This document shows, one piece after another, positions 36,526-45,237 of a stretch of 64,000 nt of DNA (the stretch's first letter is position 1; every line of letters begins with the position of its first letter). The stretch is from Saprospiraceae bacterium (lineage in GTDB: Bacteria; Bacteroidota; Bacteroidia; Chitinophagales; Saprospiraceae). The notes below the pieces were generated by a model that saw only the letters and a list, made by a program, of their open reading frames with translations, had not been told where the DNA came from and did no database searches. The stretch lies in NCBI GenBank assembly GCA_016722295.1, contig JADKGL010000026.1, positions 186,001-250,000 of the forward strand, given 5' to 3'. Both the position numbers and the translations under genes were made by a program.

Positions 36526-37182
36526 ATGCTATTACGTTTTTTAAGTTTACTTATTTTCTTGCCAGTATTCGCATATTCGCAAACCTCTATAGAATTGAGA
36601 TATGGGATGAATCGAGCAATTTGGAGAATCGACGATCGCATTTTAGAAGATAATACCTACACGTTAGACCGCATTATATGTGGCATCGGAGTTGATATTC
36701 CAATTACAAAAATGTTTTCTATAAAGCCAGAAATAGGCTATGTACAGAAAGGAAACAGGTATATCCAACAAGATACCAGCTCAAAGGAAAATTTTATAGA
36801 TAAAATGAATTATATTGAACTCCCAGTTCAGCTCAAGTTTAATTTGCACTACGAACAATTTACATTTTATTTAAGTGCTGGTCCAAATTTTTCTTACGCA
36901 ATCAACGGTACAAATTATTATTCTAGATTGACAAAAACAGATTATTACCAACAAGAAGTAAAAATTAATTTTTCAGATGACATTTTTAGAAAAGCTGAAG
37001 TTGGCATTTTGCTTGGTACAGGAGTAAGTATACCTATATGGAAATTACGTCTAGGTGTGGATGTTCGATATTCCAACTCACTTACGAATTTACTAGATGA
37101 AAATTCTCAATATCCTTTTAAAGCATTTAATAAAGGGATTCAATTATGTGGTTTGGTTGGTATTCCGCTATCATGGGACTGA
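36526..37182 (+). CDS. outer-membrane beta-barrel protein, PorT-like
   Basis: 218-residue protein with a signal peptide (LLIFLPVFAYSQ, to about residue 19) and alternating hydrophobic strands typical of small outer-membrane barrels (PF13568-like): ISFSDD..., VGILLGTGVSIPI, LRLGVDVRYSNSL. The last strand ends at the C-terminus with Leu/Ser/Trp aromatic residues. Its stop overlaps the next gene's ATG by 10 bases, an accidental-looking overlap. Function unknown; structural or uptake role possible. Confidence 0.85.
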   Translation: MLLRFLSLLIFLPVFAYSQTSIELRYGMNRAIWRIDDRILEDNTYTLDRIICGIGVDIPITKMFSIKPEIGYVQKGNRYIQQDTSSKENFIDKMNYIELPVQLKFNLHYEQFTFYLSAGPNFSYAINGTNYYSRLTKTDYYQQEVKINFSDDIFRKAEVGILLGTGVSIPIWKLRLGVDVRYSNSLTNLLDENSQYPFKAFNKGIQLCGLVGIPLSWD

Positions 37183-38177
37183 GTTCATTATTAGAATTTA
37201 CTGAAAAAGGAATCTATGTACCAAAAGGAGACTTTTATATAGACCCAATCAAGAAAGTCAAACAGGCTGTAATCACTCATGGTCATTCAGATCATGCGAG
37301 AAGTGGCAATATAAAATATCTCTGCACAGATCTCACAAAACCAGTATTAAAACTTAGATTAGGATCTAAAATTAATGTTCAATCGTTAGCTTTTGGAGAA
37401 TCATTTTTCATCAATGGAGTTAAATTGAGTTTTCATCCTGCCGGACACTTGCCTGGTTCTGCGCAAGTGAGAGTGGAATACAAAGGACATATAGCTGTAA
37501 TTTCTGGTGATTACAAACTAGAGAAGGATGGACTTGCCGAAGCTTTTGAACCTGTATTCTGTCATGAATTTGTGACTGAATCTACTTTTGCACTTCCCAT
37601 CTATCAATGGCAAGCTCAAGAAAAAATCATTGCTGATATTTTTACTTGGTGGCAGCAGAATCAATCAGAAAAAAAGGCATCTATTATTTCTGCATATCCA
37701 TTAGGTAAATCCCAACGCTTAATCTCAGCTCTTTATAAATATTCTCCATATATTACATGTCATCCTTCTATAGAGAATACAAATATAGCACTGCGAAATG
37801 CAGGTGTGGATATTCCTATTCTTGACGATTTGTTTTCAATAACTAAAAATGAGTCGCATCGGTATTTAGTGCTTACACCAACTATAATAAGTCAAGGATT
37901 ATGGTTACAAAATTTCCCACACTATGAGCTTGCAGATGCATCAGGATGGATGGCGACGAAACAAGGCAGAAAAAGAAGTACGGCACATAGACATTTTACT
38001 TTGTCGGATCATGCAGATTGGCCTTCATTAAATCAAGCAGTTCTTGCATCACAAGCTGAGACAGTCTTTGTTACACATGGATTTAGTGATGACTTTGCTA
38101 GACACCTGAAAGAACAGAAAATCAATGCACAAAGCATTGATCATTTTTTTACAAGAGAGCGTATTGAGCAAGAATAA
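37173..38177 (+). CDS. ligase-associated DNA exonuclease (metallo-beta-lactamase fold)
   Basis: 334-residue enzyme of the TIGR04122 family, normally encoded with an ATP-dependent DNA ligase. ATG 37173 is chosen as start. The metallo-beta-lactamase metal motif THGHSDHARSG (His36, His38, Asp40, His41), SFHPAGHLPGSAQVR, ISGDYK and the C-terminal SDHADWP and VTHGFSDDFARHL motifs of the beta-CASP group are all intact, so it should be active on DNA or RNA. Its stop shares bases with the next gene's ATG (TAATG). The usual helicase and phosphoesterase partners are missing in the window. Confidence 0.93.
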   Translation: MGLSSLLEFTEKGIYVPKGDFYIDPIKKVKQAVITHGHSDHARSGNIKYLCTDLTKPVLKLRLGSKINVQSLAFGESFFINGVKLSFHPAGHLPGSAQVRVEYKGHIAVISGDYKLEKDGLAEAFEPVFCHEFVTESTFALPIYQWQAQEKIIADIFTWWQQNQSEKKASIISAYPLGKSQRLISALYKYSPYITCHPSIENTNIALRNAGVDIPILDDLFSITKNESHRYLVLTPTIISQGLWLQNFPHYELADASGWMATKQGRKRSTAHRHFTLSDHADWPSLNQAVLASQAETVFVTHGFSDDFARHLKEQKINAQSIDHFFTRERIEQE

Positions 38178-39682
38178 TGAAGTTTGCATTACTATTACAG
38201 CTCTTGGACGAATCCAAAAATGATATTTCAAAAACCACTGCGTTATTGCGATATAGTAAATCGCAATCGCAAGATCATGTGTTGGATTTGTTTCGATTTT
38301 TTCAATCAATTCGCAGCAAAAAAATATGCACAACACAGGATCTTTTAATCTGGACAAAGGAAATTTGTAATTTACCAGATTGGTTGTTCGAAAAGTCACT
38401 ATCACATTGCAATGATGTACTTGATGCTATTAATTTATTATTGCCAATCAACGTCGAATCTGTAAAATTAACGTTGCCTTATGTTCAAAATCTTTACACG
38501 TTAAAATTTAATGATGAAAATCAAATCAAAGAATTTGTAACGAAACAATGGTCCTTGCTAGATCACGACATTGATCGCTATTTTTTTAACCGAATAATAA
38601 CAGGAAACTTTAGATTAAAAATTTCAGATCTTATATTATTTGATTTTTTAGCTGCCTATTTTGAAACAACTCGAATAAATATCTCGATCTTCCATGCCTT
38701 GAATTTATTACATTCTAAATCTGATATTAAGAAGCAATTAAAAACAGGTAAATCGAAAGCATTAATAAAAAAGTTTGAACCAGTAAAAGAAGTTGAATAT
38801 ATTGAAGTTAATATTGAGGAATTGTCACTCCATGAGTATTATGTTGTTACACCGATATGGATAGGCGTGGAAATTCAGATTATAAAGTTTAATCACGATA
38901 TCATCATTTGGGATTTGACAAAGCAAATAAAGATTTATATAGAAGAGTTTTTATATCAAAAATTTAAATCTAGAGATGAAGATTTTATAGTGAACGCGAT
39001 ATACATATCATCAAAAAGCCAAAATTCTAAATCAAATACATACATTATCATAACTGATTTTATTTCGATCGGTCAGAATATTGAGTTTTCGAAGTCATTA
39101 CAAAAACAAACCAACTTCATAGAACAATGGATACTTTCACTTGATGAACGAGAAGGAATTTATTCAAATGAATGTCTCAACTTTCAAAATCATATAGAAT
39201 TATCGACATATTACAATCAAATGGATTTGAATAAATATGTAAGTATTCTTGTAGAGTTGCCTGATGAATCCAAACGAATCCTAAGACCAGAGCTCTTTCA
39301 ACTAAAAGCTGTTTTGCTCTATGCGCAAAAAAAAGATCAGACGTTCTCTCATTATTATGATCAATATACTTTTGGCGTGTTGCAGCTTTCCACTATAGTT
39401 CCGATTGTAAAATTAGATGCCGATTTGGAAGAAACAGAGGTGATAGAGATCCACCAATTCATCCTAGAGAATACAATAGAGAGATTTGGTCCAGTTCGCT
39501 CTATTTCACCGCAATTAATTTTTAATTTGCAGTATAGTCGAATCGAACGTTCAAAGCGACACAAATCCGGAATCATTCTCAAGAATGCAAAAATTATTTC
39601 AACTTCATTTCATTCTGCGTTAGATGAGCTATCTCGCTTAAGTCACATTGTACAAAAAGCAATTATGGAAGAAGAAAATTAA
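38177..39682 (+). CDS. ATP-dependent DNA ligase homologue, catalytic motifs lost
   Basis: 501-residue protein in the position of the ligase that normally follows the exonuclease. Similarity to those ligases is clear at both ends: MKFALLLQLLDESKNDISKTTALLRYS, LPDWLFEKS, FNRIITGNFRLKIS, then VLLYAQKK, YTFGVL, RFGPVRSISPQLIFNLQYSRIERSKRHKSG (432-465). The adenylation motif, normally K-W-D-G-I-R, reads IWIGVE (227-232): the nucleophile Lys is gone. The DGE motif and the EGLMLKR-type motif are also lost. The frame is intact and translationally coupled to the exonuclease, so it may be a kept pseudoenzyme or a decaying gene. Confidence 0.87.
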   Translation: MKFALLLQLLDESKNDISKTTALLRYSKSQSQDHVLDLFRFFQSIRSKKICTTQDLLIWTKEICNLPDWLFEKSLSHCNDVLDAINLLLPINVESVKLTLPYVQNLYTLKFNDENQIKEFVTKQWSLLDHDIDRYFFNRIITGNFRLKISDLILFDFLAAYFETTRINISIFHALNLLHSKSDIKKQLKTGKSKALIKKFEPVKEVEYIEVNIEELSLHEYYVVTPIWIGVEIQIIKFNHDIIIWDLTKQIKIYIEEFLYQKFKSRDEDFIVNAIYISSKSQNSKSNTYIIITDFISIGQNIEFSKSLQKQTNFIEQWILSLDEREGIYSNECLNFQNHIELSTYYNQMDLNKYVSILVELPDESKRILRPELFQLKAVLLYAQKKDQTFSHYYDQYTFGVLQLSTIVPIVKLDADLEETEVIEIHQFILENTIERFGPVRSISPQLIFNLQYSRIERSKRHKSGIILKNAKIISTSFHSALDELSRLSHIVQKAIMEEEN

Positions 39683-39745
39683 ATATGTGACATCTACATT
39701 TGTAATTTTTGCCTTAAACGATAGTATATTTATATATTCAAATTT

Positions 39746-40315
39746 TTAGACTTTTATCATTCCTCGAAAACCACGCGCTGCATAATATGATTGGGCGCCA
39801 TTGTGATAAACAAACACCGTTCCATAGCGATAATCACCAAATAAGGCTCCTCCTAATTTTCTTATTGCTGCTGGTGTTTCGATCCAACTTGAAGTTTTTA
39901 GATCAAATGGTCCAATTTTTTGCAGCTCTCTATATTGTTCTTCATTGATTAGTTCGATTCCCATTGAAGAAGCCATATCTAATACATTATCTTCTGGTTT
40001 AAATTCCTTCCGCGTATCTAAGGCTTCTCTATCATAGCAAAGACTTCTTCGGTTTTTTGGACTTTCTGGAGAACAATCCATAAATATATATTCATCAGTT
40101 TTTTTATCATAAGCTACAACATCTGGCTCGCCGCCAGAGTCTTCCATTTTGTGTAGAGACCAAAGTTTATCTATTTGATTTTCGAGCTTAATTTTTACTG
40201 ATGACCAGCTTATATTTTTATGTCTTTTTTGGTTTTTTTCAAAACGTTGCTCCAATATTTTGAATAACTCTTCTTGTTCTTTTTTACTTATTTCTTTTTT
40301 GATTTGCTTTGCCAT
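39746..40315 (-). CDS. DUF4256 domain protein
   Basis: 189-residue soluble protein of the DUF4256 family: LFKILEQRFEKNQKRH, MEDSGGEPDVVAYDKKTDEYIFMDCSPESPKNRRSLCYDREAL, SSMGIELINEEQYRELQ, and the ending GALFGDYRYGTVFVYHNGAQSYYAARGFRG. Family function is unknown. A Lys/Glu-rich N-terminus suggests a helix. It lies opposite to the exonuclease/ligase pair and probably has its own promoter; no partner is evident. Confidence 0.92.
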   Translation of the reverse strand: MAKQIKKEISKKEQEELFKILEQRFEKNQKRHKNISWSSVKIKLENQIDKLWSLHKMEDSGGEPDVVAYDKKTDEYIFMDCSPESPKNRRSLCYDREALDTRKEFKPEDNVLDMASSMGIELINEEQYRELQKIGPFDLKTSSWIETPAAIRKLGGALFGDYRYGTVFVYHNGAQSYYAARGFRGMIKV

Positions 40316-40391
40316 TTAAATAGTTTTTTATAAATAACTTTTACAAAGTTAATGCTAAGCTATTAACTTATTTACATTATTTAAAGAATGT

Positions 40392-41468
40392 TTATGGATT
40401 AAAATATCGTTTCCAATTTAAAAATCTTTTTTCAAATAGATGATAAGATAAAATGCTTATAACAATAGTAACTATAAGCGAAGAAATGGCGATGAGCACA
40501 TTTTTCATTTCGATTGCGGAGTTTTTAAATAATTGAATAAATAAATTAATAAAAATTGTATGATATAAGTATAATCCATAAGTATATATTCCTAATTTGC
40601 TAATTACATATTTATCATTGATAAGAATAGAATTCCTTGAGGATAAGGTAAATAGTATAAGTGTGGAAAACAAGAACCCATATATTGTTGGAGTAATGAA
40701 TCTTAAAATGGATTCGTTAAAAAGTGGAAAAATAATAATACAAACTAAGATTATAGGAATTATAGAATATTTTGTCTTCAATGAAATATTGTTGATTAGA
40801 TGTAAAATATTATTTTTTGTTGCTAAAAGATAAGCAGGAATGGCACCAAAGGCAAAGTAATCTATATTGCTAAAAATATCAATCGATAGAATTTCATATT
40901 TAAAATAAATTATCCTAACAAAAAAAGCTAAAAAGATACAAAATAAAATCAATTTTGGCAATTTTTTAACAGGAAGTAAAAACAAAGTGAATCCCCAAAT
41001 TAAATAAAAATGTTCTTCCACGCACAAAGACCACATCACACGCAATGGAGAAACATTGGGAAAATCTTTTGTGAATAACATTTGATAATTTTCTAAAAAA
41101 AATACAGAATACCACCAGTTTGGTTTATACCCATCACTTGAAGAGGGTAGATTTGAATAATCTAAGAAAAAAGGAGTGAGATAAGCAAATAAGAGCATAG
41201 CATAAAAAAGAGGCCATATTTTCAATATCCTTTTTATAAAAAAATGTTTAAGTGAAATTTTATTCTGTTCTAATTTTTCTGCCAACAAGATGTAAGTGAT
41301 GAGAAATCCACTCAACGAAAAAAAGAAAGAAACGCCAACACCACCAGTTTTGGTAAAGTAGGATAGAAACGAAGTTTCATTGACGGGAATATGATGAATA
41401 AAAACCAATAAAAATGATACGAATCGTAACGCATTAAAAGAATGAAAATGTCGTCGCTGTTTGATCAA
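40392..41468 (-). CDS. acyltransferase 3 family (OafA-like) membrane protein
   Basis: 358-residue polytopic membrane O-acyltransferase with about ten hydrophobic helices. Family motifs: an early FVSFLLVFIHHIP (histidine of the active site), GGVGVSFFFSLSGFLITYILL, and SLCVEEHFYLIW. Such proteins O-acetylate or otherwise acylate surface glycans or lipids, moving acyl groups across the membrane. Target unknown. The N-terminus at 41468 gives a plausible first helix. No SGNH domain is fused. Confidence 0.92.
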   Translation of the reverse strand: MIKQRRHFHSFNALRFVSFLLVFIHHIPVNETSFLSYFTKTGGVGVSFFFSLSGFLITYILLAEKLEQNKISLKHFFIKRILKIWPLFYAMLLFAYLTPFFLDYSNLPSSSDGYKPNWWYSVFFLENYQMLFTKDFPNVSPLRVMWSLCVEEHFYLIWGFTLFLLPVKKLPKLILFCIFLAFFVRIIYFKYEILSIDIFSNIDYFAFGAIPAYLLATKNNILHLINNISLKTKYSIIPIILVCIIIFPLFNESILRFITPTIYGFLFSTLILFTLSSRNSILINDKYVISKLGIYTYGLYLYHTIFINLFIQLFKNSAIEMKNVLIAISSLIVTIVISILSYHLFEKRFLNWKRYFNP

Positions 41469-41577
41469 AGTATTGGGCTATTTTAGATTACCAAGAGTTA
41501 AGTTGAACTTGAAAAGTAAAGTTAAGGCTTTCTTTTGATATAAAATATAAAAGGAAATGAAGCTAGATAGAATGCTA

Positions 41578-41608
41578 TTGTCGGAAAAGGATAAATTTTG
41601 TAACTTTG
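41578..41608 (+). promoter_or_regulatory. Bacteroidota-type promoter for aroE
   Basis: TTG at 41578-41580 and TAACTTTG at 41601-41608 with a 20-base spacer, an almost ideal match. It lies 35 bases before the ATG at 41644. Confidence 0.6.
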
Positions 41609-41643
41609 TAAATTCATTTTCGGGATTTTAGTTGAGAAATTTT

Positions 41644-42372
41644 ATGAAAAAATTTGGTATAATAGGGAAAAAACTCACACATTCATTTTCGCCTAAATAC
41701 TTTACTGATTATTTTGAGAAAAATAATATTCGGAATCATATTTATACTCCCTATGAAATTCAATCTATTGAAGAAATAAAGTTGATTTGGCAATATAATC
41801 CTGAATTGTGTGGAATGAATGTCACAATTCCGTACAAAATTGAAATTATAGACTTTCTTTCTGAACTTTCGGTTGAAGCTATTGAAATCGGAGCAGTAAA
41901 TGTGATTCGAAAAAAGGGAAATCAATGGGTAGGTCATAATACAGATGGTCAAGCTTTTTACGAGACTTTGTGTACTTTTTTAGGTTCTCAATTCCATTAT
42001 TCAGCATTAGTACTAGGTTCTGGAGGAGCAAGTAAAGCTGTATGTTGGGCATTGCAAAAGTTGAACATAAAGTACCTTATCATTAGTCGAAATGGGTACA
42101 ATAAATATCAAGACATAACTAAAAAGGTTTTGCTTGATCACAAGTTGATCATCAATACGACACCATTGGGAATGTACCCAAATGTGACAGAATTCCCTGA
42201 AATTCCCTATTTTTTGTTGAATTCTGAATTCTATTTATATGATTTGATATACAATCCAGAAAAAACTCTATTTTTGAACTATGGAAATACTCAAGGCACT
42301 TTTACAAAGAACGGAGGAGAGATGTTACTTCGTCAAGCAGAATTGTCTTGGGAATATTGGTCACATAATTAA
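41644..42372 (+). CDS. aroE: shikimate dehydrogenase
   Basis: 242-residue NADPH-dependent enzyme reducing 3-dehydroshikimate to shikimate for aromatic amino acids. ATG 41644 chosen. Catalytic Lys in NVTIPYK and Asp in HNTDGQAF are present, with the dinucleotide motif LGSGGASKAV and NTTPLGM near the middle, and the final GGEMLLRQAELSWEYW with the substrate-binding Gln. Slightly short but complete. Followed after 3 bases by proline dehydrogenase, so cotranscribed, although they share no pathway. Confidence 0.95.
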   Translation: MKKFGIIGKKLTHSFSPKYFTDYFEKNNIRNHIYTPYEIQSIEEIKLIWQYNPELCGMNVTIPYKIEIIDFLSELSVEAIEIGAVNVIRKKGNQWVGHNTDGQAFYETLCTFLGSQFHYSALVLGSGGASKAVCWALQKLNIKYLIISRNGYNKYQDITKKVLLDHKLIINTTPLGMYPNVTEFPEIPYFLLNSEFYLYDLIYNPEKTLFLNYGNTQGTFTKNGGEMLLRQAELSWEYWSHN

Positions 42373-42375
42373 AGT

Positions 42376-43569
42376 ATGGAACTCGTAGGGGAGCCCAAAA
42401 TCAATTTTAAAGATACAGAAAAAGCATTTGCGCATAAGTCAAATCGCGAATTGAGACGCACATATATGCTTTTCAAACTGATGAATAATCCAACCTTCGT
42501 AAGGTTTGGCTCAATGTTAGGTAATTTGGCAGCTAAATTGCCATTCCACATTGGAGATCCATTTATAAAGGAGACTATTTTTAAGCAGTTTTGTGGAGGA
42601 ACAAATTTGTTGGAATGTCAGAAAATGATTGACAAATTATATTCGCAACATGCTTTGACTATATTAGATTATGGAGTTGAAGCCAAAGAATCAGATGATG
42701 ACTTTCAAGCGACATTGAACGAGAATTTAAAAGCCATAGAATTGGCATATTCAAATCCTAATGTTCCAGTGATTAGTACTAAGCTAACTGGTTATGTACC
42801 GTTTCATGTTTTGGAAAAGAAACAAGCTGGAGAAATACTTTCAGATTATGAAAAATTGGCGTTTGAGAAACTAGAAGAGCGGTTTGTGATACTTTGCACT
42901 AAAGCAAATGAACTTGGAGTAGGTATATTCATCGATGCTGAAGAAAGTTGGATTCAAGATCCAATTGATGAGTTGGTAGATAAATATATGCCAATTTATA
43001 ATAAAGAAAAAGTGATCTTATATAACACTTTTCAAATGTACAGGACAAAAAGATTAGAATATTTAAAGTCGTGTCATAAGAGAGCTGTGGAAATGGGTTT
43101 CTATTTAGGTGCCAAAATCGTTAGAGGCGCCTACATGGAAAAAGAAAGAAAACAAGCCCAGGAAAAGAATCAAGTGGATCCGATCCAACCAAATAAAGAA
43201 ACGACAGATCAACAATATAATGAAGCCTTGAGATACTGTTTGCAGCATATAGACCGAATCAGTGTTTGCAATGCAAGTCATAATTGGAAAAGTAATGAAC
43301 TGCAGATCCAGTATATGCAGGAGTATAATATCTCAAAGGAACATCCACATGCAAATTTTTGTCAATTGATGGGAATGAGCGATAATTTAACATTTAATCT
43401 TGCGAGCCAAGGATATTGTGTAGCAAAATATGTTCCCTATGGTCCAGTTAAAGATGTGATCCCTTATTTAACTCGAAGGGCACAAGAAAATTCGAGTGTG
43501 TCTGGTGATATGAGTCGAGAATTGGGATTGCTTGATATAGAAATGAAGAGAAGAGGATTGATTAAATAA
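42376..43569 (+). CDS. proline dehydrogenase
   Basis: 397-residue FAD enzyme oxidising proline to pyrroline-5-carboxylate, here the stand-alone PRODH barrel without the aldehyde dehydrogenase of PutA. Family motifs: STKLTGYVPF, FIDAEESWIQD, NTFQMYRTKRLEYLK, AKIVRGAYMEKER and YVPYGPVKDVIPYLTRRAQENSS (flavin and substrate arginines). It probably sits at the membrane face, passing electrons to quinone. It starts 3 bases after aroE; the P5C dehydrogenase is not in the window. Confidence 0.95.
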   Translation: MELVGEPKINFKDTEKAFAHKSNRELRRTYMLFKLMNNPTFVRFGSMLGNLAAKLPFHIGDPFIKETIFKQFCGGTNLLECQKMIDKLYSQHALTILDYGVEAKESDDDFQATLNENLKAIELAYSNPNVPVISTKLTGYVPFHVLEKKQAGEILSDYEKLAFEKLEERFVILCTKANELGVGIFIDAEESWIQDPIDELVDKYMPIYNKEKVILYNTFQMYRTKRLEYLKSCHKRAVEMGFYLGAKIVRGAYMEKERKQAQEKNQVDPIQPNKETTDQQYNEALRYCLQHIDRISVCNASHNWKSNELQIQYMQEYNISKEHPHANFCQLMGMSDNLTFNLASQGYCVAKYVPYGPVKDVIPYLTRRAQENSSVSGDMSRELGLLDIEMKRRGLIK

Positions 43570-43597
43570 ATAGTTTACAAATATAAAATTCAAAAAA

Positions 43598-44332
43598 ATG
43601 AAAAAAATATTAATTTTAGTAAGTTTGATTTCCATTGCTACTATGTCAGAAGCACAGAAGGTTTATGCATGGTGGGATGTAGGTGCCAAAGTTGGATATG
43701 GTCTCACGGGTATGTTGAATAATAATTTATTCGATGATAGAGATTACGAACATCGATTGACTTCAGGCGTTTCTTATGGAGCAAAAGCAGGAATGTACTT
43801 TGGCTTATTCAATGGTATTACAGTTGATGCGATGTTTTCGACAAACAAACAAAAGTTTGATTACAACTACACAGATGGAAAAAATTATCTTCATGATGTG
43901 AAGTGGAAAAATCTAGATATTGCTGTATTGTACAGAAACCAAAGAGATGGTGTTTATATTGAGTTAGGTCCACAAATTTCACTAATTCAGAAAGTAACAA
44001 GTGATGATCAAAATCCATTACGAGTATTTCGTGAATCTGATGTGACTAAATACTATAATAAAAATTATCTATCTGCAATCTTTGGAGTTGGTGGATATCT
44101 TTTTAATACAGAGACATTCACTACTATGCTTGGATTGCGCATAGGTTATGGTTTTGGTGAAATGATTAATGCAGATGGAAAAGTATTACATTTACCTACA
44201 CCTAGTGAAGTTGCGTTTAAAGACAAAGCTACTACTGCAGCATTTGCACAATTGGTTTTGGAAGCAAATTTTGCACTAGGTTATTATGGAAAATCATCTT
44301 GTAGCAAAAGAGCTACTTTATTTAGTTTTTAA
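43598..44332 (+). CDS. outer-membrane beta-barrel (porin-like) protein
   Basis: 244-residue protein with a signal peptide (to about residue 19, EAQ), then strands of a small barrel: WWDVGAKVGYGLTG, ASYGAKAGMYFGLFNG-like segments, AIFGVGGYLFNTETFTTMLGLRIGYGFG and a C-terminal VLEANFALGYYGKSS. Resembles the outer-membrane beta-barrel family common in Bacteroidota. Function unknown. A strong terminator follows; it is 28 bases behind proline dehydrogenase and could be the last gene of that unit. Confidence 0.85.
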   Translation: MKKILILVSLISIATMSEAQKVYAWWDVGAKVGYGLTGMLNNNLFDDRDYEHRLTSGVSYGAKAGMYFGLFNGITVDAMFSTNKQKFDYNYTDGKNYLHDVKWKNLDIAVLYRNQRDGVYIELGPQISLIQKVTSDDQNPLRVFRESDVTKYYNKNYLSAIFGVGGYLFNTETFTTMLGLRIGYGFGEMINADGKVLHLPTPSEVAFKDKATTAAFAQLVLEANFALGYYGKSSCSKRATLFSF

Positions 44333-44356
44333 TGTAAATAAAAAAAGTATAAATTA

Positions 44357-44383
44357 AAAGAGCAGCTTTCGAGCTGCTTTTTT
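44357..44383 (+). terminator. intrinsic terminator after the porin-like gene
   Basis: AGCAGCT-TTCG-AGCTGCT hairpin (44361-44378) extended by A-T pairs, followed by a T-run to 44383. Classic form with a stable UUCG loop. It also faces the end of the minus-strand hydrolase gene. Confidence 0.88.
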
Positions 44384-44413
44384 AATTTATAACATCTAAA
44401 AATTAATCAGACC

Positions 44414-45172
44414 CTAATTTAAATATTTCTTTATTGCATCTAAAAGATTCGTAGGATTATCAGCATGAACCCAATGTCCTGCATTCGCGATATTTTGAAT
44501 TGTTGCATTCGGATAATGCTCTTTAATATTTATCCAATCTGTATCAGAAATATAATTAGAATTTGCGCCTTTAATAAAAAGTATAGGTTTCAAATTGGGA
44601 AAGGATGGATAAATGTCAATTAAGATATTTTCATAATTCTTATAAATACTGTTCACGTTTAATTTCCAATTAAATTTACCATCTTCATTGCGATGAAGAT
44701 TTTTTAAAATAAATTGTCTAACGCCAAAATCTGGAATAAACTGACCAACCCAAGTATCTGCTTGATTACGATTTTGAATCTCATCAAATGGAAAATTTAA
44801 TAATACTTGGAAAATCTCATCATGACCTCTTTTGTAGCACTTTGGCGCTATGTCAATTATTATTATTTTTTGAAGAAGGTCTGGGTGATTTTCTAAGAAG
44901 CGCAAACAAACTTTTCCGCCCATCGAATGCCCAAGTAAGTGTATTTTATGTAGGGCACATTGATCCATTAACGCACGGAGATCTTCTACCATAAGATCCA
45001 GATCAAAATCGTTGAGATGTTCCGATCTTCCGTGATTGCGGAGATCAACAAGATAAACTGAATAATCTATTGATAATGCTTGTGCTATTGATTGCCAATT
45101 ATCTCCACTTCCAAATATGCCATGAAGTATAAAAATAGCCTCTGAATTTTCTCCTAATTGTCTATAATACAA
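44414..45172 (-). CDS. alpha/beta-fold hydrolase, YbfF-like
   Basis: 252-residue serine hydrolase. Oxyanion-region motif FILHGIFGSGDNWQ, nucleophile elbow GHSMGGK (Ser in LLGHSMGG), a C-terminal Asp in NWI..., and His in AGHWVHADNP complete the triad. Close to the YbfF esterase group that hydrolyses short acyl-CoA or ester substrates. Cytosolic. Gap to the desaturase gene upstream is 65 bases; shared lipid-related role is only speculative. Confidence 0.93.
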   Translation of the reverse strand: MYYRQLGENSEAIFILHGIFGSGDNWQSIAQALSIDYSVYLVDLRNHGRSEHLNDFDLDLMVEDLRALMDQCALHKIHLLGHSMGGKVCLRFLENHPDLLQKIIIIDIAPKCYKRGHDEIFQVLLNFPFDEIQNRNQADTWVGQFIPDFGVRQFILKNLHRNEDGKFNWKLNVNSIYKNYENILIDIYPSFPNLKPILFIKGANSNYISDTDWINIKEHYPNATIQNIANAGHWVHADNPTNLLDAIKKYLN

Positions 45173-45237
45173 TCTGGCTATCCGATCTTTTTGATTGGGT
45201 TTGATTTTACCTTTAATTTTTTCTAAAAATCATTCAC

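Noticed and set aside
38177..39682. Reading the 501-residue protein as an active ATP-dependent DNA ligase
   Set aside because: The nucleophile Lys and two more adenylation motifs are missing despite clear similarity elsewhere.
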